64,000 nt of DNA from Capillidium heterosporum. Its lineage: Eukaryota > Entomophthoromycota > Entomophthoromycetes > Entomophthorales > Capillidiaceae. Each line of letters opens with the position of its first letter. Position 1 is the stretch's first letter. Where the stretch lies: contig WBMQ01000003.1 of the NCBI GenBank assembly GCA_016630905.1, forward strand, positions 248,001-312,000, read 5' to 3'. The notes below the pieces were generated by a model. The model saw only the letters and a list, made by a program, of their open reading frames with translations, was not told where the DNA came from and ran no database searches. Made by a program: the position numbers and the translations under genes. Positions 48,482 through 61,128 of this stretch are shown in pieces.

Positions 48482-50410
48482 ATGTACTCTACATCATCCA
48501 ATTCACCATTTCAACCAAACTTCCAGCTTACAGACAGTTGCGAAACCGACTTAGTTTTACAGCTTGTAGTTTCTAGGAGTTCAAGGTCGTATAAAGAAAA
48601 GGCAACAGCACGCATCAAAAGCTTGGAAAATTCTTTGATAGAGAAGCTGACGATCCTTGAGAAATATTTGAAGTTTGTTGAGGACGATTTGAATGTCAAC
48701 AATGGCGAGAAAGTTCACATAGGGTCAACTCGAATAGCGCTGGCAAGGTATTTAAGGTGGGTCAAGGCAAGGTCAAAGAATTTTCAAATAATGGTACAGA
48801 AGATGAAAGGTAGCAAGAGGAGTAGAGAAGCAGAAAAAAAGGTCCAGCTTGAGTACCTTCAGAAAATCGACTTGGAGGTGGATCAACAGACCTACTATTT
48901 GAATAAAATGTTGCAGTTGCGATCAAATGTGACACCAAGACTTCTTTTTACAAAAGGTAACGTTGCTAAAGCTTGTAAATATTTAGGACCCATGGAAACC
49001 GATGGCTTTAAGGTATCTGACATTTTAAAGGAAGGGATTGAACTCTATTGCAACCATCTCGACTCTGATGAGTTTTGGCTCGACCGTACCTTTCTAACCA
49101 ATGTGATCACCAAGCCTCAAAAATCGTTGCTCAAACATCTCCTTTTTGATACCTTCTTCAAGCACCTTGCCTTATCCAAATACGGACCCAAATACCAATA
49201 TTTGAATGAAACTGCCTCGGTTGAGACGTTACTACCCAACTGCTTCAACAACCCAAGCAGGGAAAGTCTGGTGGCTTTGATGCTCCTTTGTTTGGAAGAA
49301 GGCTGGAAGCATAACTACAATAAGTCGAAGATGTACTTAAGCCATGCCTTCCGGATGGCCGATATTCTCGGTTTGAATCCAGATCATCAAGATACTACTG
49401 CTTCCATCGATGCTAGAGATAAGGAACCTTGGAAATCACAACTGTGGCAAATACTAATATTTGCTCATAACAGTATATTCGCAGTGTTGCCTGGACCACC
49501 ACTAGCCCACACAAAATCTAAGATAACCTTCGACCACCTTTCCTCCTCTGCATTTTGCTCTCCTACGTCGATCCGCTGCCTCAAGGATATGGCTGCCAAA
49601 GACCTTGATCGGGGAAAGGGTTGTAGAAACCTTAATTCCATACCAATTGTCAAGGTAAGGTACGACAAAGCGACTCTGTATGAAGTTAGAGATTACTTGA
49701 GGAACGGTTTGAAGCAAGCAACAGTACAATGCCAGGTGCTGATGAACATCCAGTCGGAAGTTTTCAACAGCTCCAAACCCATCGAAAACCATTACCTCAA
49801 TATGTCCACACAGGAGTTTAAAGTTATAGAGAAAGGGATAGACGACTCCATTGAAGCTACCCCAGTTAAATTTAGGACCCCCACCGTCGTACCCGAGTTC
49901 TTCCTGTGCAATCAAATGATGCTCAAATCCTTCAACTTCGAACAACCTTTCATGGTCGCCATGGCATACAACGGGCTCCTAGCCTGCAAGATCTCACTGT
50001 ATTATCCCCTGGTCCTGTTCGACCCTAAACCCCAACAGCTTGTCAACTGTAAGGCTTGGACCCAAGCGCTAAGGGCTGCCGACCTGTTGTATGACTACTT
50101 TGTCGCCTTCATCGACCAGTTCCTAGCTGCCGATCACCCGTCCACTATCCAGCTCATCACCTTCTCTGATATGCTACCAGCCATCTACACCTACCTGAAC
50201 ACAATAATCCAGGAGGCAGTTCCTCAGTGGCAATACCCTAGTTACCTTGGCAAGGCCCAAACTCTTGTAACTGGTTTGGAAAATATAACTTTTCGTGAGC
50301 AATCTATTGTAGAAGCAGCATGCGCCTACGAATGTCTCATCAAAGTTTTACCCAAGTTTCAACTGAAGAGCCCTTATAAGATACTACTACGTCCTAGCGA
50401 AAGTATATAG
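48482..50410 (+). CDS. Regulator-like protein without zinc cluster, tandem copy 2
   Basis: An intact single exon of 642 residues, the same length as copy 1 and, by eye, roughly 65-70% identical to it across the whole protein (KYLGPMETDGFKVSDILKEG, YNGLLACKISLYYPL and the end LRPSESI). It also lacks a zinc cluster. Both copies are open and keep the same domain order, so both appear to be under selection. An 81-base segment (48757-48837) is identical to copy 1 although its flanks differ. Function as for copy 1: probable nuclear regulator lacking its own DNA-binding finger. Confidence 0.6.
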   Translation: MYSTSSNSPFQPNFQLTDSCETDLVLQLVVSRSSRSYKEKATARIKSLENSLIEKLTILEKYLKFVEDDLNVNNGEKVHIGSTRIALARYLRWVKARSKNFQIMVQKMKGSKRSREAEKKVQLEYLQKIDLEVDQQTYYLNKMLQLRSNVTPRLLFTKGNVAKACKYLGPMETDGFKVSDILKEGIELYCNHLDSDEFWLDRTFLTNVITKPQKSLLKHLLFDTFFKHLALSKYGPKYQYLNETASVETLLPNCFNNPSRESLVALMLLCLEEGWKHNYNKSKMYLSHAFRMADILGLNPDHQDTTASIDARDKEPWKSQLWQILIFAHNSIFAVLPGPPLAHTKSKITFDHLSSSAFCSPTSIRCLKDMAAKDLDRGKGCRNLNSIPIVKVRYDKATLYEVRDYLRNGLKQATVQCQVLMNIQSEVFNSSKPIENHYLNMSTQEFKVIEKGIDDSIEATPVKFRTPTVVPEFFLCNQMMLKSFNFEQPFMVAMAYNGLLACKISLYYPLVLFDPKPQQLVNCKAWTQALRAADLLYDYFVAFIDQFLAADHPSTIQLITFSDMLPAIYTYLNTIIQEAVPQWQYPSYLGKAQTLVTGLENITFREQSIVEAACAYECLIKVLPKFQLKSPYKILLRPSESI

Positions 50411-51389
50411 CTATTTTCTTTATTTTAGCATTGCTAAATGTCTAAACCTCCAAACTAACGACTTGTCAACTTTTGGAATAAGTATCAAGTTTGTGTATAT
50501 AATTTTATGATGGATTCAATAGTATTTTCATCTCAAGTTAATTTTAAATAGGTGTATGTGCTCATTTACAATGCTGTACTACTTCCACATCCCAGCACTT
50601 GACATATATCGTATACTTAACTGAATACCATATAGTAAATTGTATGCTTAGCTGTGTTCTTAAGAATAAAATTACCTTAGTTTTATAAACCATTACAATG
50701 AACCATAATTTTAACATTCGAATGTGATATATACATATATGTTAAATATTTATTATTGTAACTATTGTAGAAAATCCATCCCTTTACTGTATAAATTTAA
50801 TGTATAGCTCATTGAAAAGAGCTTGCGACTCAACTATATTTTCAATATAAAATATAGTGTTGTAGATAGATATCCTTTGTATTTGTGTGAAAATGGGTTC
50901 TAACTCAGCCATCATAGGAAATATCAAGGACAGCAATCACCTCGTAGAAAATTAGCCAAATTTAAAGATATTAGCATACGTATCTAGATAGGAGTATGTA
51001 GTCAGATATTATGTAAAATAAAAGCGCCTATAGATGTAAGCGATATTATATTTAGACTCACTTATCTTTAGTAAGTAGAAAAGCGATATTGAATGGAAAA
51101 CATCCAAAGATGAAGTTCAGAAATAGCAGGTCATAGGTGAGTTATATACAGAATGATGTTTAATTCCCACCTCAATTAATCATCAAAAAGGTAATAGAAT
51201 TCTTTGACCTAGAGGAGATATACATCTTATTACTAAACTGATATCTTAGCCATATTGCAACCTAATATTTTGTAAGGATGACTTTGTTACAATAGAGAAA
51301 AAGATTCAATAAGAACCATACTAACGATATAGAATATTCAAAAGGTACCCCTGACTTGAAAATATTTGAAGAAGCTAGCAGCAAAATAT
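50411..51389. other. Intergenic, nothing recognised
   Basis: AT-rich 3' flank of the regulator-like gene. No frame or repeat is visible. Confidence 0.5.
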
Positions 51390-52400
51390 AAGTTCATCAG
51401 GGACGCAGTTCTATCTTTCTGCTATATGTATGGCACCTATTTTGTCATATTCAACAGCCTCAACCGCTATCTGGATTTTGTCACGATCTGGAAGCACTTT
51501 GACGATATAATATAGTGCGAAGCTATCAAGCTCTTCAAGCTTCCCAAATATAAAGTTACTAACTTTTTCACTCCATTTCAACGTCAATGCTCTATTGTCG
51601 AAGTTTTTCCACTTGCAAAGCTTGACCTTTCATCGCGGTGGTAGCACCTTGCATTGAGTTGGATGCTAGCCTCAAAAGCTTCTAAATTTAATTCAATTAA
51701 ATTTCAACTAACTATATAGATATCCAAAATTTCCAAAAGTTAAATGTGAACCTACTGACCTTGAAAAAACTCAGATTTCTGATAAACTACTTTGATTATG
51801 ATCTGGGTTTCGAATACACCTATTTGAACTTGAGATTGATCCAAAAAGTTTAATGTCTAGACTTTACCTTCCTTCTTCGATGTTGCAGTGAGGTTCCTAG
51901 ATTCTTTCCTCAGGCTCTATAACCTAGCCCGATTTGAACTTAAGGTTCCAAGGACTATAGCGAAATGAAGGAGACTTTCTTCAAGGATCATTGGGCTATT
52001 ATTACCCACTTCAGCTTGAACATCACCAGAAACATCAATTTCCATAGTCTAGTTACCTACTTTACCTTCAAACTCTTAACTATAACGGTGCCTTATCCAA
52101 GGATGGTTTGCTATGTAACGGTCATCTTTAGCAGCTTATTCAGCTTTTAAATGCTGAGGCTAAACGATATATATATAAGCATCAACTTGAAGCGGTTTAC
52201 AATACATGGGATCAAGGATGTAAAGAAACCATTCATACGTTTCTTCGATTGTTTATGGAGGTGCTTCCATTTTACAACAATTAGTATGTATGGTGTATAT
52301 CAGAACGTCACTTTTCAAATCTGCTTTCCGTTACGTTATATACAATCCCATCGTCACTTGTTAGTTCCAAGAGAATGCTCTCTTGCTTTGCCATATTGAT
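51390..52400 (+). pseudogene. Decayed F-box/LRR-like gene
   Basis: Plus-strand pieces with F-box/LRR character lie in order: CYMYGTYFVIFNSLNRYLDF (about 51420-51490), FQKLNVNLLTLKKLRFLINY (about 51735-51800), and an open piece at 51965-52150. Stops and frame changes occur throughout. Spacing and composition resemble the decayed loci at 1-1960 and 37500-38110. I infer an old dead member of the LRR family. Confidence 0.4.
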
Positions 52401-55400
52401 TTATGTTTCCACAAGGGTGGTATGTATGCAATGAAGTATATAAGTGAGTAACTTCATTATCCAGATTTATACTCAACTGATATAAGTATAAATAAAAGGT
52501 TCTTGACAATCTATTTATATTATATTCCAAAAATATTAATGTGGTTTTTTAAGCATGCTACTTTCAAAGGTAGCTTTATTTACAGTTTACAATTGACAGA
52601 AATGCCTTGCAAAAGCTGTACATCAATGTAATGCTAATAAAAAGCACTATTTACTAGTTTATTACGAAATAATGCTAGGTACTGATAGCACAGGCAAAAA
52701 TTATACTTACCTACTTGATTTCCTATTTTCAATTCAAATCTTCTAAATCGGTAATCTTACTATATAGGAATATTTACAATTCATTATAGCAACTCTCAAA
52801 CTTTTTGATCACTGACTTGATACAACGAACATCAAAATCTATCGTCAAACTGACTTAGCGGATTCGGAGCTCAACAAAGGTGTTGTTCCTACCGATACCG
52901 ACGGTCACGTAAGCTACTCAAGTGCAAGTTCAGTTGAGGCATCGTATTATAAATTGATTCTATTCTTTCATTTGGATATGGGTTTAGTCAAACCTTCAAT
53001 ACTCTAAAATAAAGGCAGCATGCTTCTCAACTGCCTTCATAGGCACTGTGACCTGCTCTTAAGTGCAGCAAGTGTTTGTAGAGATTGAAGAAACTGTTCT
53101 AAACCCTCAGCAGGTCACCACGCACCATATTAATTTGACAGTTTTAAAGTAGTAATTTATAGGTGCAGAATATGTTATGTAGGTTTTATTTCCATTTTGG
53201 TTGACTACCATCTAATTGCATAGTAAAGGTGTCTTGGCTAATGAATCTATGTTGTTTAGGAAGGATAAATAGCCTAATTATATGCTGTACAAAGTACTTA
53301 TTTTTCTAGCAAGCTCAATACGAAGCTGCTGTCAATTACCCAACCAATAATATTTGCAGAGCTATCAACAAATTTAAAATATACATAAAAGAGATGTAGT
53401 ATAGTGTCTTTACTCTATATATAAGTTCTGAGAGGATTTGAAACTTTATGGTAAGCAAAGCTTGAGCTCTTTGGGCTAACAGATCATCTTTTAGTTGAAC
53501 CTTGTCTTTAAATTGTTCTCCAAGGCAACTTTATCCCATTCCTTATTCTCTTTATATCAGCTAACACAACTTTCTTTTCAAACCTCTTTTGATTATGGTT
53601 CTTTACTTTTTCGCTACAATAGGTTTCAATAGACTTTTATGCTTGGCTTATAAGTTTTTGATTTTTTGCAATCTTTATTTACACTTTGAACAAGTGGGTT
53701 TGAGAGTAGAAGTTTCAAGTCCAAGTTGTTGGCCTTTGGTTTACGTCCGAAATCTAGCAGCCCGATGCTGTAGGCAAAGGTGGGATATAAGGTTACAAAA
53801 ACTAAAGCTTGCATTAAAGCTTCTAAAAGTTAAACCCATATAGACCATCTTTTATACCCTCCTAGATCAAGATTTTGTTACCTTTTCAATTTCTAATCTG
53901 AAATAGATTAGTAGTAAATCATACCTACTTTTTTGGAAAGGCTTGTCTATCTGGACTTGCAATTTTATCTACAATTTAACTATATACACCAATCTCTCAA
54001 GATGGTAGATGAGCTAAGTTTACCTTTGCCTTGAGCTACAAACGCAATGTAATAGACGAGATAAACCATTTGGATGCCTTTTCTATTGAAGCGTCTCGAT
54101 GCCTCAATAGCCAATAAAGCTTTTGATTCTACATAGTCATTAACAAAATCTAATCAGACTAGGACGACTTATCCTAATTTGGCTTGAAATGAAATTGTTC
54201 TGTAGTGAAAATCAACACCATCCCGAGGAAATATAGAACTATATATCTTTATTTGAACTAGGTGTGCCGATTTCACTTATTTTAACATGTATTTATAATG
54301 GCGTTAGCGTATCTCAATCACAATACGGATATTGTATTCGACCTAGCATCTAAAAAGTAATGTCACTACAACTCACAACATATTGAGTTTTCCTATTGGG
54401 ATGCTACGCTTCACAACTATTAGTTTTTAACTTGAATATAAAATCGCTATAGAACCAACAGCTTTGAAGCTGCATTAAAATTTGCAAAGTTAAATCAACT
54501 CAAAACTAGGAGAATATGCTATTCTGATTTAAAGGACATAGCATATATAAATGTAATTTGGATGAGCTTCCTTAGCCGATAAATAGATACCCAAAATGGA
54601 GATTTAGAGCCATCAACAGTAACCAATGGAGTTAGCTAGAATTGAGTTTCTATTATGGTGAAGTGCTGAGGTATAGTGATGTAAATCATGTTAGAAATAA
54701 ACTACATCGGATGATATTTAGAAGTGTTAATCCAAGATAGCAGTTGGACTTTCTATATTCTTCTGCTTGTAACTTGAAGCAACGATTAAAGTCCTTCTAT
54801 TTGATAATATAGATGTGGATTAAGGTGCAGTTTTTACTGATACTGATCACTACCAAATCAATAAACTACAATTTCATCTGAATTGAAAACAAATATGAAT
54901 CCATTTTGATTTGAATTTTGTTGATAGCATTAGTAATGTTGCTAAAGTAAAGATGACAAGTATGTCCTGCCACCCTATCTATTATTAGATTAGTTTCCAA
55001 GTGCAGTGCGATATTTAGCTAAGTTAGATGAATACACTTACTCTTTTAGTAGAAATATCACGTACTTTACATGCCCGAAAATGTCATACAGTGACTTATA
55101 AGGTATAGCAGATGTCTAATGGGCTTCTATTTTACTTAGGTTGACTACGGTCTTGTTAAATATCAAGATGACCCAATTGATTGGCCTGTATCATTATGAA
55201 TAGACCGGTAGTATCAATTAAATCTTCGATAAATCACTACCTATCGGATCTGTAAATATATACAATATAATGTAAAATCAAGAAATAGTATACCAGCATC
55301 CTTTAGTTTAATAATAATAATAGTTTACGAAAGGACTTAGAACTGATTTCTTTGGGTTAATTTTTGGAATGTTTTTTCCAACAACTTTTCTTTTAATTCA

Positions 55401-57050
55401 AACTAAGCTCCTTATTCAACTGTCCAACTTTCTTGAGTTGTCATTTTCTCTCCTTCTTATATTTCCTTGTTTCTTCGCGCATCCACTCTTTAGTTCTTTA
55501 TATTCTACCAATATAAAGCTTAAGTTTCACTTCTGGACCATGGTTGGGATTATGTATTTCGAGTTTATCTTCACATATGATCTCAATGCACTTGGAATAT
55601 AATTTTTTGTGCTCGTCCCTGTGTACCTTTTTTCTTCCTTTACAAGGTACATCATTACAGATATCGAAGGGTTTTAGTTTCTTTTCAATGTGGCCACATC
55701 TTAATTGAGGATCCTTCCTATTAGGGTCCATATCTTGATAGGAATCTCTGCTTGTGAACGTCCTTACTCTTGGTTTTGCCTCGAAATTCAAAGTTGTAAG
55801 TCTAGGATTGCATGCTCAAATTGATAGCTTCTAAGCTGCCGGGACTAAGGTTGAATCAGAACTCATTAAGAATATGTTTATGGCTGAGTAAGTAGAGGGA
55901 ACAAACGAGCTGAAGGTATAGGAATACTATGGCAGTTATCTCTCATGCTGAGTTATAAACTATCCCTTGCAATTGCCTTTGGCCTTAATCCACTTTTGGC
56001 CAAAAGCCGCAGACATGATGGCTGCTTTAGTCTATTTGGAAACTGTTCCTATCGAAGCGTTCCAGCTATTTGGTAGCTAAAATTTTTGATACTATTCTTA
56101 TTTATAGAAATAGTCAAACGGGCAACTAGTCTTAATAAAATTAGCCTGGACATTTAACCCAACTGTTGGAAACTATTCTATCGTGAAGAGGAAAGAATGA
56201 TTCAAATATATGTAAGATAGCCCTGTATTTGGTTTACCATTTAAAAAGGTAGGCGCTGTTACAGCTAGTAATGTATTATGTTTTCAAATCAAGATATTAT
56301 GCTTTAAAACTACTGTAATTTGAGCATTGTAAAAAACAGGATGCATATTCAACTACTATTAAGTTGTAGTAATGGTTGTACATATATTTAGCATAAATTA
56401 TACATTCTTTGTTTAGATACATATGGGCTATTTCATGACTTTTTCAACTTATGTTTTGAGCTTTCTAAACTCTATTTCTCAAAGGGATGAAAGTACTGAA
56501 GCTTTCTTTGAAAGTTACAGTCCAAATAGAAATGGAGTTCATAGTTGGCTGTGGAGCAAATGAGCGCAGCCAATTGTGAATCATCTTCTAGTATGAATTT
56601 TTATGGGAGGGGAATAAAGACATGCCAATAAAGAAATTTATGTTTTAAATCTATAGTATGAATAAATAAAATTATTTAAGCTTTGCAGTTTCTTTACATA
56701 ATTAAAACATACTTACAATCTCCTTACCACCTCTAAACATGGAGTATAGGAGAGTGCTTAGTGCTCTTGAGCTATGGCTACGGAGCTTGGCATCACAGTA
56801 GTATAAGTAGATGGACTCTGAATCAATTTAAAGAAGGATGTACATGATGCTAATCGATTCTGATTTATACCTCATATTGGCAAGAACTTTGTCTATCAAA
56901 ACTTAACGCGACAGGTTCAAGATATCGATAAACCTATAGCTTATGAAATCGGGTTTGGTATTTGAAAAAAGTTGATTAGCATTTACCTTAATATCAAGAT
57001 TGGCTTCAAAAACAATATATATTAAAATAATTGCAAAAATAAAACTATAT
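52401..57050. other. Gene-poor region of about 4.6 kb
   Basis: AT-rich DNA without any recognisable gene apart from a weak Cys-containing ORF at 55498-55731. ORFs at 53589-53843 (+) and 53626-53814 (-) overlap each other and neither shows family features. No tRNA, transposon ends or direct repeats were noticed. Confidence 0.4.
55498..55731 (-). CDS. Small charged Cys-containing ORF, doubtful
   Basis: From ATG at 55731 it reads 77 residues: MDPNRKDPQLRCGH at the start, then five more Cys or His-rich positions (FDICNDVPCKG, KVHRDEHKK, YSKCIEIICED). Charge and spacing are more protein-like than neighbouring chance ORFs. The frame stays open upstream to 55791 with no other ATG. No signal peptide, no splice partner and no family recognised. 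It may be a real small gene or a remnant. Confidence 0.25.
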   Translation of the reverse strand: MDPNRKDPQLRCGHIEKKLKPFDICNDVPCKGRKKVHRDEHKKLYSKCIEIICEDKLEIHNPNHGPEVKLKLYIGRI

Positions 57051-58334
57051 TTATTTGAAATTATCGACCTTGGTCAAGTTAGGTGCCAGCCCCAGAATCC
57101 ACATATTGAAAGCCTTGCAATGTAGTAACTCATGATACTCGTATGTCAACAATCTATCCAACCTCTGACCCTCTTCAACTACCTCATCGAAATTGTAGTC
57201 GAACTTTTTGTCAAAGAGTTGAAGCTTTAATTTGAGATGGGTTAAATTCTTCAACCTCAACAGAAACATCAAAAAGTAGTAGTCCTGAGATAGATGCACG
57301 TTCAAATTCAGATATCTCAAACTAGTGTACCCTTCCGAACTCTCAAAGGTATCAAGGATGTAGAGCGGGACTTTGAAGTTGAAGGTAGAATCAAACAAAT
57401 CGATGCTACAGTCCATCTTCTTTAAATGCTTCAAGTTGTGGATTGCGGTAGCTATTAAGGAAGATTGAAAGTTGGTGAAATAAAGGTTGGTAAAGGTAAG
57501 CTCTTCAACTTGGTCAAAGCTTTGTAGGTTGTAAGTAAAGTTCTCCAAGTTGAAGTTTCCTTGCATTTCCTTGAGCCTACTAAATTTGCCTATCAGTTTC
57601 AACGCCAACGGTTCAATCAGATGGAAGTTGAAGCATCTAAGCTTGGGTAGGTTGATTGAATCCAAAGTGAGGTCCTCGTCGTCGGTCAAATTATAGAACT
57701 TTAATGTTAACTTTAACAGGTTGGTGAAGCTAAACTTTGAGGAAAACAATAAGTTGATGATCTCGATCTTATGGTAGCCACCTAACTCTAGAACCTTCAA
57801 GTTGGTAAAGTTTTGTTGGAGAACTTGGATACTTTGGAAATTTAAAAACAAATTAGCAACGACTTTAAGCTCGGCTAACGACCTACTGTTCAAGCTGCTT
57901 AACAAATTGATGAAACTGGTAGGCTGTATAGACTGGTTTGTCAATTTCAAGCTCCTTAAATCTTTGAACTTGGGTTGCAGTGCTACGAACGTGTCGTTGC
58001 GGAACGGTTCTTCGATTTCGAATTTACGGATCCTGTTACTGTTGAAAAGTTGTACTAAAATCGTAGTACAGTTTAATTTTCCACGTACTTGGATGGTGCT
58101 CACGTTGGCCAACTCTAATATGCGAACTTCACTGTCGTTGGAGCTATTCAGCTCTATGCGCTTGACAAATTCTTCCCATCCATTTTTCAAAACTAGTTCC
58201 ACATCACTGCTACAGCTGGATAATAAGGTTGGTAACATCGATTGTCGAAACGCTTTATTTAAATTTTTGAATCCCCTGGCATCGTCTAGGTATTGGAGTA
58301 ATTCTTCGATAACTAGTGTAGGTAACGTATCCAT
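57051..58334 (-). CDS. F-box/LRR protein (intact)
   Basis: A single exon of 427 residues. The F-box at residues 1-40 (MDTLPTLVIEELLQYLDDAR) is followed by about fifteen irregular leucine-rich repeats (FKDLRSLKLTNQSI, LKVLELGGYHKI, LLKLTLKFYNL, LRYLNLNVHLSQD, THLKLKLQLFD) to the end. It is the closest intact relative of the interrupted gene at 24603-25899 and aligns with it over its whole length. F-box proteins bind Skp1 and present substrates to SCF ubiquitin ligases. The LRR surface chooses the target, here unknown. The presence of several decayed relatives in this window shows rapid turnover of the family. Confidence 0.82.
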   Translation of the reverse strand: MDTLPTLVIEELLQYLDDARGFKNLNKAFRQSMLPTLLSSCSSDVELVLKNGWEEFVKRIELNSSNDSEVRILELANVSTIQVRGKLNCTTILVQLFNSNRIRKFEIEEPFRNDTFVALQPKFKDLRSLKLTNQSIQPTSFINLLSSLNSRSLAELKVVANLFLNFQSIQVLQQNFTNLKVLELGGYHKIEIINLLFSSKFSFTNLLKLTLKFYNLTDDEDLTLDSINLPKLRCFNFHLIEPLALKLIGKFSRLKEMQGNFNLENFTYNLQSFDQVEELTFTNLYFTNFQSSLIATAIHNLKHLKKMDCSIDLFDSTFNFKVPLYILDTFESSEGYTSLRYLNLNVHLSQDYYFLMFLLRLKNLTHLKLKLQLFDKKFDYNFDEVVEEGQRLDRLLTYEYHELLHCKAFNMWILGLAPNLTKVDNFK

Positions 58335-59800
58335 ATCTATCTACCTCTCATCAAAACTAAAAGTTTGGAAATGTTGGAAATTGTGAGTTATATGTAAACC
58401 ACAAGTCTTAAACTAATTAATAGATGTGCAACCACCCCCATTTAGTAATTATGCAAATAAACGATATTCCTCTTCCCCATGCAGCTCCATACTTGTACCT
58501 AGGAATGGTATCTGGGGTTAGGATGGCAAAGCCTTTGGAAGAAAATACGGACTTGTAGATAGGTTGGTGAAAAGGGATATAACTTGTAAACCTTGGTCTA
58601 GCGGTAGAGAACTAGATTTTAATAAGCTTTAGTAAATGGCACATTTTTATAAAGATGGTTATATCAATTTTATATTGGATTAGATGGAACTAGTGCTATA
58701 GTTTATAACTTTATCTAGTAAAAACTACCAAGTTTAAATTTTGAAAGTGAATATTTTTTCCTATACCTCCTACCTTATGTGATAAGGAACTCTAATGGTA
58801 AGGATACGATATATTTGATGGCAGATCGATTCTTTGGATTGGGTAGATACTCTTTAAATAGAAAGGTAGATGGAAAGCATAACTACTAGTTATATTTGTC
58901 CAAATGCTTCAGTAGGCTACCTTATGAATTAAATACATCCTAATATGAAGGTCGACTGATAATTCACTAATATAGCTTTATTACTACTAATAGCATGGTG
59001 TAGTCTTTTAGAATACATACCATCTAGTGTGAAGCACTGATTTAACACATATTTTTATAGTCAATGTAAAGGCGGACATTCCTTTCTATTAGTTGGTTTG
59101 TACGGTAGTATTGAAATCAGAAATCGTCTTTCAGTTACAAACCTTCTCCATAATGGCTGATGTCTATAAAGGCCATATCCCCTTACGTTCTTTTTCTAAC
59201 GGATTCATCTGTTTTATTGGAATACCTTTTCAACTAAAGAATAAAGTAAAAGTAGTTGGGATAATAAAGTGACTGGCACTATCGAAAATTCGTTCTAAAC
59301 TCTCCATCTGACTTCGCCGTCCTGATGGAGGTACTTTTATAAATCTCTGCCTTTTATCAATATAAAAACCATCAAGCTGAAAGGTGGACACTTTCCTCCC
59401 TATCGACTACTCTCCAAGAAACAAACCCATCCTAAACACGAACATCTACCCTCTCAATTCCTGGCCAAAAAGTTCGAGTATCGGGACTTTCCCTTTGCAG
59501 TCAAAAATTAACTAAACTACTTCATAAATTGAATTTTAAACATAGGAACTAAGTTAGGCTTGAACACCCATCAAAGGAAATTCCAAAGCTAAACGAACTT
59601 TCTTTCAAGAGAAAATAGAAAAATTAGACCAGCTAGCTATACCGACACCAATATATGCTTAATTAATCGGCCTAGAGATACTTTTAGAAACACAGATTTT
59701 TTGTTCCAGTAGTTTTATATACATTAGATATACGTGTACATTGATATTTACAGCCGACTTTGAAAAGTTTGTAAATTTGCATTGAAGGGAGGATAAAAGT
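58335..59800. other. Intergenic between divergent genes
   Basis: About 1.5 kb between the F-box gene (-) and PP2C gene (+). A tRNA-like string near 58590-58610 was examined and rejected. No other feature is seen. Confidence 0.5.
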
Positions 59801-61128
59801 ATGGAGCTGGACAAACCTATTGCCTACGGGGTATCCAGCCTGATAGGAAGGCGTGCAACCCAGGTAATTTTTATAACTAGTTGATATTGTGCATGTTTAC
59901 TATTTCTTAAACGGTATATCCCATCCAACCATACTTCAAATAATGCATCAGCTACTTCAATCAACTTATAGTTATTTTTAGCAAGATGAATTTCTAATAA
60001 TCGAAGATGTGTTCAAAGACGGAAAGTACTTTCTGTACGGGGTATTCGACGGTCACGGGGACCATGTAAAATTTATCACTCCATCTTAAAGGTATCCCTA
60101 TCCTAACAACTTTTTTAAAATGTTAGGGGGACAAGGTATCGAATGCAGCCAAACGTCTCATCTCCGATATGTTTCCTAGACGTCACAAGCAATTTAAATC
60201 GGACCCTACCACCACCCTAATCGATCTATTCAAGGATGTAGCCGAACTTATTGACGAGGACGTCAACTTTGACGTCTATTTATCAGGTACAACGGCTGCA
60301 ATAGCTGTCATCGACTTGGAAAAGTCACAGATAGTCGTTGCCAACTTGGGAGACTGTAGGGTCGTCTTGGGTCAGGGTGCAGTATCAAAGCCCGATAGTA
60401 CGACTCAAACTATGAAACCGTTGGCTCTAACCAAGTACGTTCATATAGCTTCTATTTAATGTCGCTAGAGTTTTTGAAACTAATTGTTGACATTTTTAGG
60501 GACCATACCTGTGCCGATAACGATGAGAGGGTTCGCATCGAAGCGCTAGGTGCCAGGGTGGCCAAGTCGCATGGTGAGGAGGCCGAAGATGGTAACTTTT
60601 TGCAGTTGTTTGCTCTACTCTTGGCGATAGCATACTAAAACTTAACTGACTACTCTGCAGCCCCACTTCGGATATATAAAGGATCGTTACCTTACCCTGG
60701 GTAAGTTTTTGAATTTTCTATATAAACTCTACAATATCCTCAAGTACCACCCATTGACTGAATTTTCTAAAACATTAGGTTAGTAATGACCCGCACCTTC
60801 GGCGATTCCTCTGGTATCTTTTACATCACTAAGTTCCAAATTACTTACCCTCTCTTTTCTATTTTCCACTATAAAAGCTCGACTGGTAGGCGTCATCAGT
60901 GAACCGGAAGTTACTATCCATCAACTCGGTCCCATCGACTTGCGATTGGTCCTAGCAACCGATGGTGTATGGGACGCCCTAAGTAACAGTAAAGTTATCC
61001 ACCTAATAGCCAGTCAACCTGACGCCCCCACCGCGTCCAAGCAGCTGGCCAACAAGTCACTAAAGTATTTGGATAAGAAGAGGATCGACGACAACACGAC
61101 CAATATAGTAGTTTTCTTGAAACCTTGA
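59801..61128 (+). CDS. PP2C-family protein phosphatase
   Basis: Seven exons (59801-59863, 59982-60065, 60127-60434, 60500-60591, 60661-60700, 60779-60813, 60878-61128) give 290 residues in a consistent frame. PP2C motifs occur in order: YGVSSLIGRRATQQDE (first motif, with the variant QDE), FLYGVFDGHGD, YLSGTTAAIAVID, VANLGDCRVVL, MTRTFGDSSA, LVLATDGVWDAL and RIDDNTTNIVVFL. The Asp residues of DGHG, DGVWD and DDN coordinate the two Mg/Mn ions used to hydrolyse phosphoserine and phosphothreonine. It is a minimal catalytic domain without extra regions, shorter than yeast Ptc1-4. It is probably a cytosolic stress-signalling phosphatase. Several introns are only restored by conserved residues at the joins (for example GLVMTRTFGD). 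Confidence 0.9.

Noticed and set aside
53589-53843. Overlapping ORFs on both strands
   Set aside because: Neither strand shows domains; probably chance.
58575-58650. tRNA-like string (GGTCTAGCGGTAGAG)
   Set aside because: It resembles an A box, but there is no B box or acceptor-stem pairing at the right distance.
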